In this document: piece after piece, positions 1 to 6,216 of the stretch
Numbering within the stretch: the stretch's first letter is position 1
Layout: every line of letters starts with the position of its first letter
Notes under the pieces: model-generated
Database searches by the model: none
What the model saw: only the letters and a program-made list of their open reading frames with translations
What the model was told of the DNA's origin: nothing
Origin: Gemmatimonadales bacterium UBA7835
Lineage (GTDB): Bacteria > Gemmatimonadota > Gemmatimonadetes > Longimicrobiales > Gaopeijiaceae
DNA length: 8,524 nucleotides
Direction of reading: 5' to 3'
Assembly (NCBI GenBank): GCA_002500925.1
Contig: DLTN01000103.1
Span: 1-8,524 of the forward strand
Made by a program: the position numbers and the translations under genes

Positions 1-393
1 GCAGTTGCCCAAGCTGCGGGCGGGTTTGAGACTCTTCTGGCGGCAGCTACCGCTGCTGACCTTGTTTCGGTACTGCAGGGCGATGGGCCGTTTACAGTAT
101 TCGCGCCTACGGATGAAGCTTTCGCAGCCATTCCGGCCGCTGATCTTCAGGCGCTCCTCGATGACAAAGAAGCGCTTCAAAAGGTGCTTCTCTACCACGT
201 TGTTCCGGGGAAGGTTGCGGCTGTTGACGTAGTTGCGCTGACTGAGGCTGAGACTGCTGCTGGTCAGGCAGTCACGATTGAGGTGGTCGACGGCATGGTC
301 AAGGTGGACGATGCCAATGTTGTGGCTACGGACATTGAGGCGACCAACGGGATCATCCACGTTATTGATCGGGTGATTTTGCCCCAGATGTAG
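1..393 (+). CDS. Fasciclin (FAS1) domain protein, 5'-truncated by window edge
   Basis: The reading frame is open from base 1 to a TAG stop, giving 130 visible residues. They match a bacterial fasciclin domain. The H1-type motif FTVFAPTDEAF is at visible residues 31-41, YHVVPG is at about 65-70, and the H2-type ending NGIIHVIDRVILP is at about 116-128, just before the stop. FAS1 domains run about 130-140 residues, so nearly one whole domain is present and ends the protein. The start codon and any signal peptide or earlier domain lie outside the window. Known FAS1 proteins are secreted or surface-attached and act in adhesion or extracellular matrix contacts; the ligand here cannot be inferred. 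It is convergent with the multicopper oxidase operon and is followed by a terminator hairpin. The domain call is strong; the role is general. Confidence 0.93.
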   Translation, partial: AVAQAAGGFETLLAAATAADLVSVLQGDGPFTVFAPTDEAFAAIPAADLQALLDDKEALQKVLLYHVVPGKVAAVDVVALTEAETAAGQAVTIEVVDGMVKVDDANVVATDIEATNGIIHVIDRVILPQM

Positions 394-435
394 TGCCACT
401 GCGCGATCTGCTTGCAGTTGGTCTAGCGAGCTAAG

Positions 436-478
436 AGCAGCCCTCTGAGTGCACAACTTGGGGGGCTGCTTTGTTGTT
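436..478 (+). terminator. Rho-independent terminator after the fasciclin gene
   Basis: An 8-bp GC-rich stem pairs AGCAGCCC (436-443) with GGGCTGCT (463-470). The loop is about 19 nt and is followed by the T-rich run TTGTTGTT. It begins 42 nt after the fasciclin stop. On the minus strand the stem is not followed by a T-run, so it should mainly stop plus-strand transcription and protect the convergent operon end at 484. Confidence 0.75.
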
Positions 479-483
479 GAATG

Positions 484-945
484 TTAGTGCGTGATGATTC
501 CGGCTTCCGACAGGACATGCTGTAACGAGTCGGCGAGCTCATTGTGATCGTTGATCGCCTCGCGGCATGCTTGTTCCGCTGTTCGCAGGCGCTGTTCACG
601 TCCCTCCCATATCCCGACTGAGTCATTGTGCTCTTCGAGGACTAACCTGTAAGTCTGGTAGTTTATGGCACTCGCGCCCCGAGCTGGTATCGTTTCGTAG
701 CGCTCAATGACGCCTTTGAGGGAATCAATGACAATCCCGAGTTCGAGCAGGGCGCCTTGACTCGTCTGGAGTCCTTCCCGGCATCGGTCTGCGGTGATTC
801 GGGATCTGTTGACTGCGTTGCGCAGTGCGTTGATCTGATTCTTGATCTTCTGGCGCTCTAGTATTCGGTCCAAACTCATGAATACCAGCGTCACAGTCAT
901 TATGACCGTGAGAGTTACGAGTGCCTTCCGAGCGACCGGCTTCAT
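484..945 (-). CDS. Small membrane-anchored coiled-coil protein of unknown function, last gene of the multicopper oxidase operon
   Basis: The protein has 153 residues and I do not recognise the family. A short basic N-terminus (K2, R6, K7) precedes one hydrophobic segment at about residues 8-24, most likely an uncleaved signal anchor. The rest is polar, charged and predicted helical by eye, with two coiled-coil-like stretches at about 25-83 and 113-148. A linker containing IPARG separates them near residue 87. Two cysteines (C55, C127) lie in the two helical halves. The ATG overlaps the oxidase stop as ATGA, and an AAGG Shine-Dalgarno-like sequence sits 4-5 nt upstream, which suggests translational coupling. 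The likely topology is a short cytoplasmic tail with the coiled coil in the periplasm. A scaffold or tether for the oxidase is possible but is inference from position only. Confidence 0.8.
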   Translation of the reverse strand: MKPVARKALVTLTVIMTVTLVFMSLDRILERQKIKNQINALRNAVNRSRITADRCREGLQTSQGALLELGIVIDSLKGVIERYETIPARGASAINYQTYRLVLEEHNDSVGIWEGREQRLRTAEQACREAINDHNELADSLQHVLSEAGIITH

Positions 946-2636
946 GGGGCCTTATCGTTCACGGTGAAGGAGAGCATCATCCCCGCATGAAGATGCTCGG
1001 CGATGTGGCAGTGCATCATCCATTCTCCCGGATTCGACATCTCGACAAGGACGTCCATGGCAGAACCGACCGGCAAGATTGCGGTGTCCTTCCAAACTAA
1101 GTTTTGGTTCTCCACGCCATCGATAGAAACCACTAGAAAGCGTTGTCCGTGAATGTGGATCGGGTGATTCATCGGGTGGAATGAGTCCGGCTTGTTATGG
1201 ATCCGCATTTTCACGATGTCACCGACCTGAAAGCTCCAGTCAATCTCATCATTCTGGGCTCCTGTCGTCACGTCTTCCAGAATCCAGGTGACCTCATCTG
1301 CAGTAGAGAGCCAGTTCATCATGGGCATTGCGTCATTCCATTCCATGGGAGCCGCGTACAGAGTGTCGGATTCCATGGATAGAACGATTGACTGATGCAG
1401 GTTCTGCACTCTCACAGTCGTTACTAACTCGTGGTCGGGTTCGCGTCCGAAGTGCGCACGCAGAGGCCTGATTTCCCTCACCACGTCGGAATGCTCACGC
1501 AGGGTTTCAAACGCCATGCTGACTTCAGGGTCAGCGCTCTGATCAGACACGGTAACGAGAGAAAGGGTATCGACGTGCGGGTAAAATTCCCCGCGAAAGT
1601 GATTGATCGCCTGAATCGTGTTGGCGATCGCAACCTCGCCCGGTTGGTCAAAGCGCACGTCAACCACGTAACGTTCTGCGGGCCCAATAACAATTGAGCC
1701 CACTAATTGCTCACGCTCGAATCGACTCACATCGGATGCAATAACCTTCATCGCTGCGTTCCCGAACGTGACGTTGAAGGTGCGTGAGTTAGCAACGTTC
1801 GTGAGGTGAAACCTGACGACCTCCCCTTGTCTTACTTCCATCTGGTGGTTGGTCTCTCCATTGACCATCATCACGTTTCCGAATCGGCCCATGAGCGCGT
1901 GCGTCGGCGACTCTTCTCCCCACGGTAGGGCACCCTGATCGTCCATGAGGATATCGTCTAGGACGAAAACCTCTTCGCGGTGAGCGGGACCGTAGTAGTT
2001 GGGATCCGGGGAGGTAACGAGAAGGTTGCCGTACAGTCCGAGATCCTGTTGAACGTCCTCACGCACATGTGGGTGGTACCAATACATCCCGGCATCTGGG
2101 ACTCGGACTTCATAGGTAAAGGTCTCGTCCCGCTCTATCGCTTCTTGGGTGAGCCCCGGCACCCCGTCGAATCGGTTGTCGATACGGATCCCATGCCAAT
2201 GGATCGTTGTCGGCATTTCGATCTCATTCTTTACTCGAACGATGACTGTGGCGTTCTGCGGAGCCTGAATGAGAGGTCCAGGGTACTGACCATTGTAGCC
2301 AAGCATGATCATTTCGTGCCCAGCGATTGTCCGTCGGACCATCGAAACCGAGATGTCAAGCGTGTCCATATTGGACAAGGGAACTGCCAGTGAGGGACGT
2401 GCCTCGGGAAGAGTTGCTGGATCTATCATCGTGCCGAGCATGAAAGGTCCAACCACTGGAACGGCTCCCTCAAGACCAGGGAGCATTGGCATGTTCATGT
2501 CCATTGGAACCATGCGCCACCCGCCGCTCATCATCATGCTGTGCCCCTCATGTTGGCCGCTGGATAAGCTCGGTACTGAAAAGAGAGCGCATACTGCTAA
2601 GAGAGCGCTTTTTTTATGGATCGAACGTATGTGCAT
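942..2636 (-). CDS. Exported three-domain multicopper oxidase (laccase/CopA-like)
   Basis: This enzyme couples one-electron oxidation of a substrate to reduction of O2 to water. From the chosen ATG it has 564 residues. It starts with a signal peptide (basic HIRSIHKK, hydrophobic ALLAVCALFSV, cleavage near SSG/QHEG), then a Met/His-rich stretch at about residues 29-52. Three cupredoxin domains follow, at about 95-210, 220-365 and 405-560. All copper ligands are visible: HWHG (146-149), YHPHV (187-191), HPIHIHG (491-497) and HCHIAEH (542-548), with Cys543 for type 1 copper and Met553 as axial ligand. The frame can be extended 18 codons to a GTG at 2690, but that would overlap the upstream gene. 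ATG 2636 lies 7 nt after the upstream stop, has an AGG about 6 nt before it, and places the signal peptide at the N-terminus. The substrate is unknown; the Met-rich N-terminus favours Cu(I), with Mn(II) or phenolics as alternatives. Confidence 0.95.
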   Translation of the reverse strand: MHIRSIHKKSALLAVCALFSVPSLSSGQHEGHSMMMSGGWRMVPMDMNMPMLPGLEGAVPVVGPFMLGTMIDPATLPEARPSLAVPLSNMDTLDISVSMVRRTIAGHEMIMLGYNGQYPGPLIQAPQNATVIVRVKNEIEMPTTIHWHGIRIDNRFDGVPGLTQEAIERDETFTYEVRVPDAGMYWYHPHVREDVQQDLGLYGNLLVTSPDPNYYGPAHREEVFVLDDILMDDQGALPWGEESPTHALMGRFGNVMMVNGETNHQMEVRQGEVVRFHLTNVANSRTFNVTFGNAAMKVIASDVSRFEREQLVGSIVIGPAERYVVDVRFDQPGEVAIANTIQAINHFRGEFYPHVDTLSLVTVSDQSADPEVSMAFETLREHSDVVREIRPLRAHFGREPDHELVTTVRVQNLHQSIVLSMESDTLYAAPMEWNDAMPMMNWLSTADEVTWILEDVTTGAQNDEIDWSFQVGDIVKMRIHNKPDSFHPMNHPIHIHGQRFLVVSIDGVENQNLVWKDTAILPVGSAMDVLVEMSNPGEWMMHCHIAEHLHAGMMLSFTVNDKAP

Positions 2637-2643
2637 GTATTGC

Positions 2644-3216
2644 CTAGTTGCCGTACCCGTAGGCCGCGCAGTTCTCCTCTTGGAGTGCACCGTGTCCGAC
2701 CATTGTGTGCATCATCCCGCTACGTGACATGCCTCGCATGACAATTGGACCAGCCCACTGTTTCTGATCGGGGTCGTCGCTGGATTCGAGGGTGATCACA
2801 ACGATGTACTTGTTCCATCTTACTCTACCACTGGTTTGAAGGTTCGCGTCTAAGACGCCCATTCGCTCTATGCGATCAATTTCAGTGGTGGTGACCCACG
2901 CGACCAAATTCCCTTGCAGGGGTGCCTTCATGCGCTGGAGGGACACGTGCAGGTCATAGGCGTAACTGCCGTCCGGAGCGAGTTGCACCGAAAATGGTGA
3001 ATTCCCTGACACAGAAGACCGCACCTGTCCTGTGGCAAGCCCTGTACCGGGGATATTCTTGGTCGTTACGAGTTCAAATGCGTAGTACTGAGGTCCGACT
3101 GTACACAGCGCTATATGGACGGGTCTGATTTCGTGAGCTTTGGTTTCAGCTGGACTACTGGTAAGGGAGTAGCCGAAGGCGCCCATCGTGCCGAGGAGAG
3201 CTAGTATCTGAAGCAT
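2644..3216 (-). CDS. Small exported protein of unknown family, first gene of the multicopper oxidase operon
   Basis: From ATG 3216 the protein has 190 residues; I do not recognise the family. A hydrophobic segment (about 2-19) is followed by SSPAETKA, consistent with a signal peptide or anchor. The body (about 30-145) alternates short hydrophobic strands and turns, for example PQYYAFELVTT and GRVRWNKYIVVITLE, and is probably all-beta. The tail carries WAGPIVMRGMSRSGMMHTMV then GHG (154-176), rich in Met and His, and two cysteines are at 38 and 183. The stop lies 7 nt before the oxidase ATG, so the two are surely co-transcribed. The start is uncertain. The frame extends to GTG 3312, adding 32 residues with an HCTPC motif and several arginines just before the hydrophobic segment, but no Shine-Dalgarno sequence precedes that GTG. 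ATG 3216 has AGAGG at a long spacing. A copper-handling partner is inference. Confidence 0.78.
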   Translation of the reverse strand: MLQILALLGTMGAFGYSLTSSPAETKAHEIRPVHIALCTVGPQYYAFELVTTKNIPGTGLATGQVRSSVSGNSPFSVQLAPDGSYAYDLHVSLQRMKAPLQGNLVAWVTTTEIDRIERMGVLDANLQTSGRVRWNKYIVVITLESSDDPDQKQWAGPIVMRGMSRSGMMHTMVGHGALQEENCAAYGYGN

Positions 3217-3467
3217 GGTCGAGCGTACACCTCTGAGTGTTTCTCGACAAGGCGTGCAGTGGTCCTCTTTGACCAAGAGATCAAGGGTGTATGCAAGGCT
3301 CACTCCCCCCACGGATCATTGTCACGGGTGAAGGTTGTCGGTCTCACCTAAGGATCTCTGTGAGGAAGAGGCGCGCGTCGGTAGCTCAGTGGCTAAGATG
3401 TCATTTCGTTCGTCGTCGGCTTCCTCCTTCCGGCGATCCGTTTCATCCATAATGAAGGGGAGATTCG
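3217..3467. promoter_or_regulatory. Divergent intergenic region between the oxidase operon and the lipoprotein gene
   Basis: About 250 bp separate the two divergent starts (155 bp if the minus-strand gene begins at 3312), so promoters for both directions should lie here. I could not find a convincing -35/-10 pair. A cluster of TCAC/GTGA half-sites forms overlapping short inverted repeats: TCACGGGTGA at 3322-3331, GGTGA/TCACC at 3327-3348 and CTCAC/GTGAG at 3343-3364. This could be an operator. A good Shine-Dalgarno sequence for the lipoprotein, AAGGGGAG, is at 3455-3462, five bases before its ATG. Confidence 0.4.
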
Positions 3468-4619
3468 ATGAGTGCACGTATCCCCAAGTGGTCAAAGGCT
3501 TTAACTCTTCTTCTTGGTGCGGTCATGTTGGCGGCATGTGGGCCGTCGGCTTCACAGAACCAAGACCCTCTGATTTCAGAGGCTCTGCGTCCGTTGCCCG
3601 AAGATCTACGAGCCGACGCAACCGTCTACCGCTATAACGCCGATACAGGGGAAAGAGAGATCCTTCGCGAGGGTGAGAATCACGTAGAATGTGAACCACG
3701 GTCGGACGACGGGTTTACTTGGTGCTACCCAACCTCTACGGCCGCTCGGCGGGATCTGCGCGCCAGGCTTATAGCTGAGGGTTTGCCGTCAGAAGAAGTT
3801 ACGGAACGGATTGCTGCCGCTGAGGTGAATGGGAGTGTGTCCCCATCACCTATTGGTTCGATGATGTATCGCACCTATGACGAAGGCGATCGGATACAGC
3901 TCCTCTGGGTCGTAGTCTTGCCCGATCAGGTCGCATCTGATCTTGCCATGCCTACGGGCAGCCAGCGTGATCCCTCACTGGCCGGCCAAGGAACTCCGTG
4001 GATGATGCGGGAAGGGACGTCGGGAGCTCATCTCATGATCCCAATAAACGGCACAGAACTCTCGAATGCGGGCTCGATTGCGCCGCTCTTTGATGCAAAG
4101 ACGATCACAGATCCTGTTACCCAGGCGACACTGCCGTTACCAGATGATTTGAAGGATGTCGCTACGGTTTCGACCTTCGAAGCGTCTACCGGGCAGAGAG
4201 TTGTTCTACAGGAGGGCACCTCAACCGTCGAGTGCCGTCCTCACGATCCCGAGAGCGGATTCACTCGCTGTTACCATCGGGATGGTTGGGTGAGTAGAGA
4301 TATGAATGCCCGCCTATTAGCTGAAGGATATTCGGAGGATGATGCTTCGGCAGTTGTAGCCAAGGCCATAGAGGACGGTGCTATTACGTCGACGCCGATG
4401 GGTTCGCTTGGATATCGACTATATGGAGAGGACGACAGGATCCGTCTCCTCTGGGTTCTGAGGGTTCCTGGGGCGACTGCTGCTGAATTGGGTATGCCGA
4501 CCGAGTCACAAAGAGACAACGCATTGGCTGGCCGAGGCACCCCATGGATGATGAACGAGGGCACTTCGGGAGCGCATCTAATGATTCCGATAAACTCGAC
4601 GGAACTGTCCAACAGATGA
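3468..4619 (+). CDS. Lipoprotein with two tandem copies of an unrecognised domain of about 160 residues
   Basis: The protein has 383 residues. A basic N-terminus (R4, K7, K10) is followed by a hydrophobic core and the lipobox LAAC, with Cys24 as the lipidated residue. Gly at +2 means no inner-membrane retention signal, so outer-membrane localisation is likely. The mature protein is two homologous units, about residues 41-200 and 222-382, joined by a linker of about 20 residues. Each unit has LP(E/D)DL, a short beta-rich part with VEC and a second Cys 11-12 residues later (C75/C86 and C256/C268, probably a disulfide), an R(D)xxARLxAEG helix, PxGSxxYR, a DRIxLLWV strand, and a nearly invariant ending TPWMM-EGTSGAHLMIPIN-TELSN. 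I do not recognise the domain. The start is fixed by the strong Shine-Dalgarno sequence and the signal peptide. It is monocistronic, with a terminator downstream. Confidence 0.9.
   Translation: MSARIPKWSKALTLLLGAVMLAACGPSASQNQDPLISEALRPLPEDLRADATVYRYNADTGEREILREGENHVECEPRSDDGFTWCYPTSTAARRDLRARLIAEGLPSEEVTERIAAAEVNGSVSPSPIGSMMYRTYDEGDRIQLLWVVVLPDQVASDLAMPTGSQRDPSLAGQGTPWMMREGTSGAHLMIPINGTELSNAGSIAPLFDAKTITDPVTQATLPLPDDLKDVATVSTFEASTGQRVVLQEGTSTVECRPHDPESGFTRCYHRDGWVSRDMNARLLAEGYSEDDASAVVAKAIEDGAITSTPMGSLGYRLYGEDDRIRLLWVLRVPGATAAELGMPTESQRDNALAGRGTPWMMNEGTSGAHLMIPINSTELSNR
3588..4067 (+). repeat. First copy of the internal domain duplication in the lipoprotein
   Basis: This encodes residues 41-200 of the lipoprotein and aligns along its length with the second copy at 4131-4613. 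The protein match is strongest in the last 26 codons, where 24 residues are identical. The DNA has diverged heavily at third positions, so this is an old duplication kept by selection on the protein, not a recent DNA repeat. Confidence 0.88.
4131..4613 (+). repeat. Second copy of the internal domain duplication in the lipoprotein
   Basis: This encodes residues 222-382 and matches the first copy at 3588-4067 in order and spacing, including the paired cysteines, the DRI-LLWV strand and the TPWMM/TSGAHLMIPIN ending. The protein stops one residue after the repeat ends, so the duplicated unit makes up essentially the whole mature protein. Confidence 0.88.
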
Positions 4620-4648
4620 GATCAGGATAGAGCATTTTTGGGCAACGT

Positions 4649-4696
4649 AAAAAAAGTGGCCTAGGTTCGCTGGAAAGAGTCTAGGCCACTTTTTTT
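4649..4696. terminator. Bidirectional rho-independent terminator between convergent genes
   Basis: A perfect 16-bp inverted repeat pairs seven A plus GTGGCCTAG (4649-4664) with CTAGGCCAC plus seven T (4681-4696), with a 16-nt loop. The A-tract on one side and T-tract on the other give a U-run after the GC-rich stem in both directions. It sits 29 nt after the lipoprotein stop and about 50 nt after the beta-propeller stop on the other strand, so it serves both. Confidence 0.93.
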
Positions 4697-4745
4697 GTTT
4701 TCCCTCAAGACCGAAGTCCGTTTTTGAGGTTAAGACGGTTGCTCT

Positions 4746-6101
4746 CTAGTCGTCCTCTTCACTAACCGGCCGTTTGACGACCGGGTTATCCCAGTCCTGT
4801 GCCGACGAGATGTTCGGCTGTCCCCAGTGCTCACCGTTCCAGCCTTGGAAGCCGTCCATCTTGAACGTCCACACACCGGTAGACATATCACTGATCACGA
4901 TTAGTCCGTCCTCGTTGCGAACGTCTACGCCGAACGCGCCGTTGAACATGGCTGGTCTGCCCTCGACTGTCGGGCCTATGTAGGTATCGTAGTAACCGAC
5001 CGTCACAGGGTTGTTCGGATCCTGAAGGTTGAAGATCTGCAGACCATCGAGGTAGCCGGAGACGAAGACGTATGGCCAACGCACTTCGTGGTTGTGGACG
5101 AGATTTCTCCAGTCCGCTGTGAATGCCGAGATTGGCGATCTCACATTGGTGACCTCACCCTCTAAGGCCGGTTGGAGATCAAAGATCCTGAGAGGAGCGT
5201 ACTGATACTCGGTCTCAGCGATTACGTATCGTCCGTCTGGACTCGGTGTGAATGTGTGTCCGTAGCTCACTCCACTTATGCCGGTGAGTGTGATACGCAG
5301 TTCAGGGTTCTCAAGGTCTGTTACGTCGTATATGTAGTACCCACCTGTGCCGCCCCCGTAGAACCGATCTTCGCCAGTGTCTGGATGGTAGCCGACGTAG
5401 AAGTCATGATAGCCACGGCCGGCACCTCGCCCCATCGGAGATTCAGGTACTGGCACCATTCCTACACGGGCATTTTCAAGATCTCCGTCCACAATCATTC
5501 CAAGGTCGTATATGAGTGCGCCAGGAGCCCTCGCTGTCGTGAATAGGTACACCCGATCGTTCTGATGTTTGTAGATAAAGATGTTGTGGAAGCCACCGGG
5601 CATATCCGGCTCTCGGATGCGTGCCACTTCACGGACCGTGGATGCGTCAGGCAGGTCTGTTACATCGAGAATTACAGCACCAAGGTCGGTGTTTGGACCG
5701 CCTTGACCGAATTGGAGTGACTGAACGAGGTAGTACCGATCGTTCCACTTGAAATGTTTAACGTCCATTCCACCAGTACGCTGGTGCAAGTCCTGGTTCT
5801 CGATGCGCCACTCATAGATCAGTTCAGGATTTTCAGGGTCCTCAAGGCTGATGATGTCTGTTCCCTTAGGACCTTCCCAACCGTACACCATTCGCGAGAT
5901 ATAGGCGTATGGGCGATGCATCTCCTGTTCGAGGTCCATGTCTGCTACCGACAACTGTGCACCTAGGGGCAGATGTCCTAGGACCTCCATGTTATCACTG
6001 CTCCGATTCATGGGGCTCCATGGGACTTGTTGGCCAGCCGCGGGAGAGGCCAAGGCAATGCTCAAGACAGCCAAGAGTGTCGTGCGAACGTTCTTCATCA
6101 T
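4746..6101 (-). CDS. Exported LVIVD-type beta-propeller protein
   Basis: From ATG 6101 the protein has 451 residues. The signal peptide is KNVRTTLLAVLSIALASPAAG, with cleavage near AAG/QQ. The frame extends upstream to 6185, but those 28 residues are polar, have no Shine-Dalgarno sequence, and would bury the signal peptide; ATG 6098 is an equal alternative. The mature protein has about seven blades ending in LVIVD-like strands: TDIISLEDPENPELI, GAVILDVTDLPD, GALIYDLGM, GYYIYDVTDLENPEL, APLRIFDLQP, DGLQIFNLQDPNNPV and TGVWTFKM. A histidine opens nearly every blade: H62, H116, H172, H232, H282, H336 and H338. The C-terminus ends in acidic EEDD with no anchor. Family members are secreted or surface proteins, mostly of unknown function and often loosely called selenium-binding or YncE-like. 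Binding or scaffolding is more likely than a known enzyme activity. Confidence 0.88.
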   Translation of the reverse strand: MMKNVRTTLLAVLSIALASPAAGQQVPWSPMNRSSDNMEVLGHLPLGAQLSVADMDLEQEMHRPYAYISRMVYGWEGPKGTDIISLEDPENPELIYEWRIENQDLHQRTGGMDVKHFKWNDRYYLVQSLQFGQGGPNTDLGAVILDVTDLPDASTVREVARIREPDMPGGFHNIFIYKHQNDRVYLFTTARAPGALIYDLGMIVDGDLENARVGMVPVPESPMGRGAGRGYHDFYVGYHPDTGEDRFYGGGTGGYYIYDVTDLENPELRITLTGISGVSYGHTFTPSPDGRYVIAETEYQYAPLRIFDLQPALEGEVTNVRSPISAFTADWRNLVHNHEVRWPYVFVSGYLDGLQIFNLQDPNNPVTVGYYDTYIGPTVEGRPAMFNGAFGVDVRNEDGLIVISDMSTGVWTFKMDGFQGWNGEHWGQPNISSAQDWDNPVVKRPVSEEDD

Positions 6102-6216
6102 CAGTCTCGTCAGGGGTTTGTGTCGCGATGGATCAAGGTGGGGTCCGTAGGTACGAGCGGGCAACCGGACACCTGCCTCTGGCATTGCTGCTTAGTGGAT
6201 ATCGTTGTCAGTGGAC

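Noticed and set aside
5..232. Plus-strand open frame overlapping the fasciclin fragment in another frame
   Set aside because: The alternate frame carries the clear FAS1 motifs; this one is Arg/Leu-rich and is a shadow.
1980..2727. Two overlapping open frames of about 140 codons on the plus strand opposite the oxidase
   Set aside because: They lie wholly or mostly antisense to a gene with complete catalytic motifs, show no recognisable domain or good ribosome binding site, and have compositions expected from the reverse strand of coding DNA.
3319..3347. Sigma-70-like TTGTCA followed 17 bases later by TCTCAC
   Set aside because: The -35 is fair but the -10 does not resemble TATAAT, and the A+T content is too high in GC to support it; not reported as a promoter.
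3371..3450. tRNA-like D-arm sequence GGTAGCTCAGTGG at 3380-3392
   Set aside because: No matching D-stem partner, no T-loop GTTCGAATC-type sequence at the right distance, and no acceptor strand complementary to the bases before it within a tRNA length. It is a chance match or at most a worn remnant.
6102..6216. Possible terminator or small RNA between the BNR gene and the LVIVD gene
   Set aside because: Only weak pairings and no T-run follow on the minus strand, so I see no terminator; this leaves read-through from the BNR gene possible but does not prove an operon.
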